Positions 42,239 through 44,962 of a stretch of 44,962 bases of DNA are shown here, in pieces. Origin of the DNA: JBBTDV01 sp038042605 (GTDB taxonomy: Bacteria > Bdellovibrionota > UBA1018); assembly GCA_964358645.1 (NCBI GenBank), contig CAYHPW010000020.1, forward strand, positions 1 to 44,962, in the 5' to 3' direction. Every line of letters begins with the position of its first letter. Within the stretch, counting starts at the first letter, position 1. The position numbers and the translations under genes are program-made. The notes below the pieces were generated by a model that was not told where the DNA came from, did no database searches, and saw only the letters and a list, made by a program, of their open reading frames with translations.

Positions 42239-42551
42239 CAGCTATTTCTAATGAGGAAATTCCATTTTTTGGGATATTTGAACCATCAATAATGATTTTG
42301 GCTGGCGCTGTGGGGTCTGGTATTGTGCCATTTTTTGGCCCGCGGGCGGATAGTTTTAATAACTCTGGAGTTGTTTAGCACTTGTTGCAGCAGTGCTAAC
42401 GGCATGCCAGGCAGGAAGCATGGGTATTAATTTTACAGTTAACCTCATAAAGCTCCTGAGTTGTTTGTTTAAATTACGCAAAATCAGCCCTTAATTATCA
42501 CCCGTTATTTTATTGTTCTAAAAAATTTCAGAACACTTTATTCTAAAATGT
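42239..42551. other. Intergenic region before the TIGR02147 gene
   Basis: It contains a 45-codon frame with a hydrophobic stretch (42241-42378), then a perfect hairpin TTAGCAC (42375-42381) / GTGCTAA (42393-42399) without a T run. It also contains an operator-like element at 42515-42534 just upstream of the promoter at 42552. Confidence 0.5.
42515..42534. promoter_or_regulatory. Candidate operator upstream of the TIGR02147 gene
   Basis: GTTCT (42515-42519) and AGAAC (42530-42534) form an inverted repeat around an AT-rich centre. A second TTCTAAAA (also at 42516) occurs at 42542, 26 bases on, next to the -35. Sites in this position often bind an autoregulator. Confidence 0.35.
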
Positions 42552-42580
42552 TTGACACAGAGCTCATGGCGGGCTATATA
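42552..42580 (+). promoter_or_regulatory. Strong sigma70-like promoter of the TIGR02147 gene
   Basis: A consensus TTGACA (42552-42557), exactly 17 bases, then TATATA (42575-42580). Transcription should begin about four bases before the ATG at 42591, so the mRNA would be nearly leaderless. The frame is open upstream to 42552, but a start there would lie on the -35 itself. Confidence 0.65.
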
Positions 42581-42590
42581 CACGTCCGCT

Positions 42591-43412
42591 ATGACAAATG
42601 CGCAGCACGAAATTAAGAAATTGATGGTCAGTGAATGGACTAAAAGCCGTTCAAACAATCCATCTTATTCGCTGCGTGCATTGGCTAGAAAACTACGCTT
42701 ACCCCCCTCGGCGGTTTCGGAGATCATTAAGCGGAACCGCCGCATTACAGCGAAAATGGCTGAAAAAATCCTGCGCGGCCTGTGTGTTGATTCACAGACT
42801 GCGCAGGGTCTGATCGTGGAGTGTGCAAAGCCTATTAAGAAAAAAACTAAAATGCGACCTGGCTCCATTACTGACAGCGTTGGGCCGAATTTTGCGCAGC
42901 TTACGCTCGATCAGTTCCATGTTATCTCGGATTGGTATTGCACGGCGATCTTGGCCTTGGCAGAAACGGAAGGGTTTAAATCCGACATCAATTGGATAGC
43001 TGGCAGGTTTGGCGTCGCCACAAAGCATATTGAGTGTGCTATTGAAAGGTTGCTTAGGCTTGGGCTTCTTGAAAAAACAGCTTCCGGTAAAATCCTCTCA
43101 AAGCAAGCACAGTTTACAACGCCTTCGGATATTGCGGATCCTTCTATCCGCAAGAGCCATTTCGAAAATCTGGAACTGGCGCGCCGCTCGCTTGAGGTCG
43201 ATCCAGTGGAGGCGAGAGATTTTTCGATCATGACAATTGCTGCTGATCCAGAGCTTCTTCCCGAAGCTAAAAAACGCATCAAGGCTTTTCGCCGTGAACT
43301 CATGCAGTTTTTAGAAAGTGGAAAAAAACGGGAGGTCTTTCGCCTCTCAATACAACTCTTTGGTCTCTCTCGTGGGATTCAAACTAAACAAATAATAAAG
43401 GAGCAGGTATGA
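42591..43412 (+). CDS. TIGR02147-family putative transcriptional regulator
   Basis: The start at 42591 gives 273 aa and fits the promoter that ends 10 bases upstream; no Shine-Dalgarno is present. The N-terminal part has a helix-turn-helix (SLRALARKLRLPPSAVSEII) and then RRITAKMAEKI. The central part contains FHVISDWYCTAILALAETEG, IAGRFGV and a winged-helix-like segment (IERLLRLGLLEK). The C-terminal part is a helical LEVDPVEARDFS..EAKKRIKAFRREL block. This layout is the TIGR02147 (DUF4423) family, known from Bdellovibrio and Fibrobacter, of unproven function. It overlaps the next gene by four bases (ATGA), so it probably controls or accompanies that exported protein. Confidence 0.85.
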   Translation: MTNAQHEIKKLMVSEWTKSRSNNPSYSLRALARKLRLPPSAVSEIIKRNRRITAKMAEKILRGLCVDSQTAQGLIVECAKPIKKKTKMRPGSITDSVGPNFAQLTLDQFHVISDWYCTAILALAETEGFKSDINWIAGRFGVATKHIECAIERLLRLGLLEKTASGKILSKQAQFTTPSDIADPSIRKSHFENLELARRSLEVDPVEARDFSIMTIAADPELLPEAKKRIKAFRRELMQFLESGKKREVFRLSIQLFGLSRGIQTKQIIKEQV

Positions 43413-44635
43413 AAAATCAAAACGTGATTGGAATTTTATTCCTCTTAACCATGACGGTAAGCCCAGTCATGGCAGGCACGGAAATCCCGAATGGAGGAGA
43501 TCTTTGCGAAAAAAGAATCAAAGAGATCCGTGATGATATGGATGCTTGGATTCAAAAAGGTGGCTCTGCTTATCTTAAGTTGCCAGAAGGCATAAGCCTT
43601 GAGGAATATAATAGTACAATGCAGGCACAGTTTTCTGAGACTGCCCTCAATATTACCTGTGGCGAGGGCCCAGTGTATCTGGACCCGCTTAATAAGCGCC
43701 ATCCCAAGACCTGTAAGAATTTTGTTGATACCGCTGGTGTGAAGCAAATTGAGTGTGACTTGGATCTTTTCATGAATAAAACTTCTGAATCGGATCAGTA
43801 TGTTCTTATGCATCATGAGTTTGCAGGTCTTGCTGGATTTGAAGTAAACTCAGACGCGAGTTCTGATTATACTATTTCTGCACAGCTTACTGGTTTTTTA
43901 GAAAACCAAGTGGTCAAGAGACTTGCGATTGCTCCAGTAAACTTAACTGCATCAGATCAAAAAATTTATTGTCCATCGAATCCCGCGATTGACCAGGCGA
44001 TACGCAAAGCCATCAGAGCAAAAGCAGTTTCCGAAACGTCAGTAAAGATTCATCAAGAGTTAATAGGCGACCTGGATCCAGTGCTTAGTCGGGCACGTAA
44101 AACATCAAGAAACTCTATCATAATATCCGTCGGTGGAGCAGCAACCGCTGGAGGTGTTGTGTTGGTTGTAGCAGTGGATTATGGCATATACGCTGCCATA
44201 AGCGGTCTTACTAAGTTTTTGCTTATTACGGCAACGGCTGATGAAATGGGATTTGTGGCGGTTCTTTTTGGTGTTTCTGCAGTGACGGTCGGTACACCGA
44301 GTGTCATGGGCTATAAGTGGTGGCGAGAAGGATCAGAAAACACGGAAATTTCAAATATCAAGAAGCTGCTTGATACTGGCTTTGATAGATCGAAAGCATT
44401 TTTTGACGGAGCACATAATCAGATAAATGAAAAGTTTAGCACCAGTCGCACTTCGAGTGGATGGGTTGAATCAATTCGTAACGGGATCAGCCTTGGAAGA
44501 AGAGATGTCAAAATGATTAAGAAAATGATTGCCGCATCAGAAACACATATAGCTCTTCTACAGTATGAGCAAAACTACTGGGATAATATTTTAGCTGGTT
44601 TGGAAGACGCCTGTAGCTGGTTTGGAAGGCGCTAG
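43409..44635 (+). CDS. Exported membrane protein with HHEFAGLAG motif, coupled to the TIGR02147 gene
   Basis: The 408-aa protein has a signal peptide (MKNQNVIGILFLLTMTVSPV core, mature start GTEIPNGG) and an AAGGAG ribosome binding site inside the upstream gene. Residues 25-190 form a periplasmic domain with several cysteines and MHHEFAGLAGFE, which looks like a metal-binding block but is not a HExxH zincin. About 230-310 holds two or three hydrophobic helices (IIISVGGAATAGGVVLVVAV, then VAVLFGVSAVTVG), and a helical C-terminal domain follows. Its ATG overlaps the regulator stop. I do not recognise the family; many TIGR02147 genes have exported neighbours like this. Confidence 0.8.
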   Translation: MKNQNVIGILFLLTMTVSPVMAGTEIPNGGDLCEKRIKEIRDDMDAWIQKGGSAYLKLPEGISLEEYNSTMQAQFSETALNITCGEGPVYLDPLNKRHPKTCKNFVDTAGVKQIECDLDLFMNKTSESDQYVLMHHEFAGLAGFEVNSDASSDYTISAQLTGFLENQVVKRLAIAPVNLTASDQKIYCPSNPAIDQAIRKAIRAKAVSETSVKIHQELIGDLDPVLSRARKTSRNSIIISVGGAATAGGVVLVVAVDYGIYAAISGLTKFLLITATADEMGFVAVLFGVSAVTVGTPSVMGYKWWREGSENTEISNIKKLLDTGFDRSKAFFDGAHNQINEKFSTSRTSSGWVESIRNGISLGRRDVKMIKKMIAASETHIALLQYEQNYWDNILAGLEDACSWFGRR

Positions 44636-44891
44636 TAATTCACGTTGATAATGTGGTTGCTTGCCAAAATCAGCGGCGCGCGTCCGTTATGCTGACAACA
44701 GAAGCCGATCCGCCATGGTCTTGCGAAGCGGAGCTATTTCCAGTACTGTTAGAAAAAACGAACAGTAGTCAGAAAAAACTGACATCACTTGAATGTGAAG
44801 CGCCAAGGTCTCGCAGCCTAACTAGCTGATAATTCGAGCTTTTGAGTTTGGTACAGCCCCTGAAGTACGGGGCAGCATGACTTACCAATTC
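44636..44891. other. Structured intergenic DNA, possible small RNA
   Basis: No gene was seen. Several inverted repeats occur close together: TCCGC/GCGGA near 44709-44733, TACTGTT (44744-44750) with AACAGTA (44761-44767), GTCAG (44768-44772) with CTGAC (44779-44783), and GCCCC (44856-44860) with GGGGC (44869-44873). The two middle hairpins touch and both have AGAAAAAAC-type loops. Confidence 0.4.
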
Positions 44892-44921
44892 AAAAAGAAA
44901 AGAGAGGCACTAGTGCCTCTC
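44892..44921 (-). terminator. Intrinsic terminator of a gene entering from the right
   Basis: A perfect 20-base palindrome (44902-44921, arms GAGAGGCACT) is followed on the minus strand by TTTTCTTTTT. It lies five bases after the stop codon of the partial frame at 44926. Confidence 0.7.
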
Positions 44922-44925
44922 CCAC

Positions 44926-44962
44926 TTAATTCTTTCCGGTTTTGTAGCCAAACTTCCGACGC
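44926..44962 (-). CDS. C-terminal fragment of a gene outside the window
   Basis: On the minus strand the last codons read RRKFGYKTGKN and stop at TAA (44928-44926), directly before the terminator. Too short to identify; the basic composition would suit a nucleic-acid-binding or ribosomal protein. Confidence 0.4.
   Translation of the reverse strand, partial: RRKFGYKTGKN

Noticed and set aside
38496..42500. Integrated element bounded by a tRNA 3' direct repeat
   Set aside because: No second copy of the tRNA-Pro 3' end and no integrase gene were seen in the window.
44640..44890. 4.5S RNA, tmRNA or 6S RNA in the right-hand gap
   Set aside because: None of the conserved cores (for example the SRP RNA tetraloop region or a tmRNA T-arm with CCA) could be found.

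Overview
The window looks like chromosomal DNA of a Gram-negative, deltaproteobacterium-like organism, most likely a member of Bdellovibrionota. This is an inference. It rests on a TIGR02147-type regulator (a family known mainly from Bdellovibrio relatives and Fibrobacter), an ATP/ADP-translocase-like nucleotide carrier, an LPS O-antigen locus with an ABC exporter, and an unusually high number of proteins with signal peptides. No rRNA is present, so the taxonomy is not proven.

Region 1 (1-12864) is a surface-polysaccharide (O-antigen) locus. It holds a truncated MBOAT O-acetyltransferase gene, four family-2 glycosyltransferases, two methyltransferases, and rfbF-rfbG (CDP-glucose branch). It also holds a minus-strand run wzm-wzt-rfbB-rfbA-rfbD-rfbC, which makes dTDP-L-rhamnose and exports the finished chain. 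Region 2 (12878-20459) is housekeeping: an HD-GYP c-di-GMP phosphodiesterase, then a compact valS - thiamine pyrophosphokinase - PlsB-like acyltransferase - gpsA operon.

Region 3 (20462-32292) is the most unusual part. A 608-aa exported protein is divergent from two tandem, partly duplicated operons of exported proteins. Copy 1 encodes a 213-aa helical protein, a 591-aa protein, a 364-aa protein and a guanylate kinase with a clear signal peptide. Copy 2 encodes a 205-aa helical protein, a 243-aa protein and a 598-aa protein. The 591- and 598-aa paralogues contain what I read as a CYTH / triphosphate-tunnel-metalloenzyme-like domain. Convergent to copy 2 is an operon with a nucleotide-translocase-like carrier, hypoxanthine phosphoribosyltransferase, a 161-aa protein and probably tatA. 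Exported nucleotide kinase, exported triphosphate-binding fold, nucleotide carrier and purine salvage side by side suggest an uncharacterised extracytoplasmic nucleotide-handling system, possibly for scavenging host or prey nucleotides.

Region 4 (32528-38078) holds a TehB-like methyltransferase with a possible signal peptide, a ChrA chromate transporter, a two-gene unit with a transglutaminase-elicitor-like exported protein, an RDD membrane protein and two small genes. Region 5 (38496-44962) is accessory in character: tRNA-Pro(UGG), a HigBA-like toxin/antitoxin pair, a decayed transposase, several orphan exported proteins, a TIGR02147 regulator coupled to an exported membrane protein, structured intergenic DNA, and a terminator for a minus-strand gene entering from the right edge. 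Several genes have sigma70-like promoters so close to the start codon that their transcripts would be almost leaderless.
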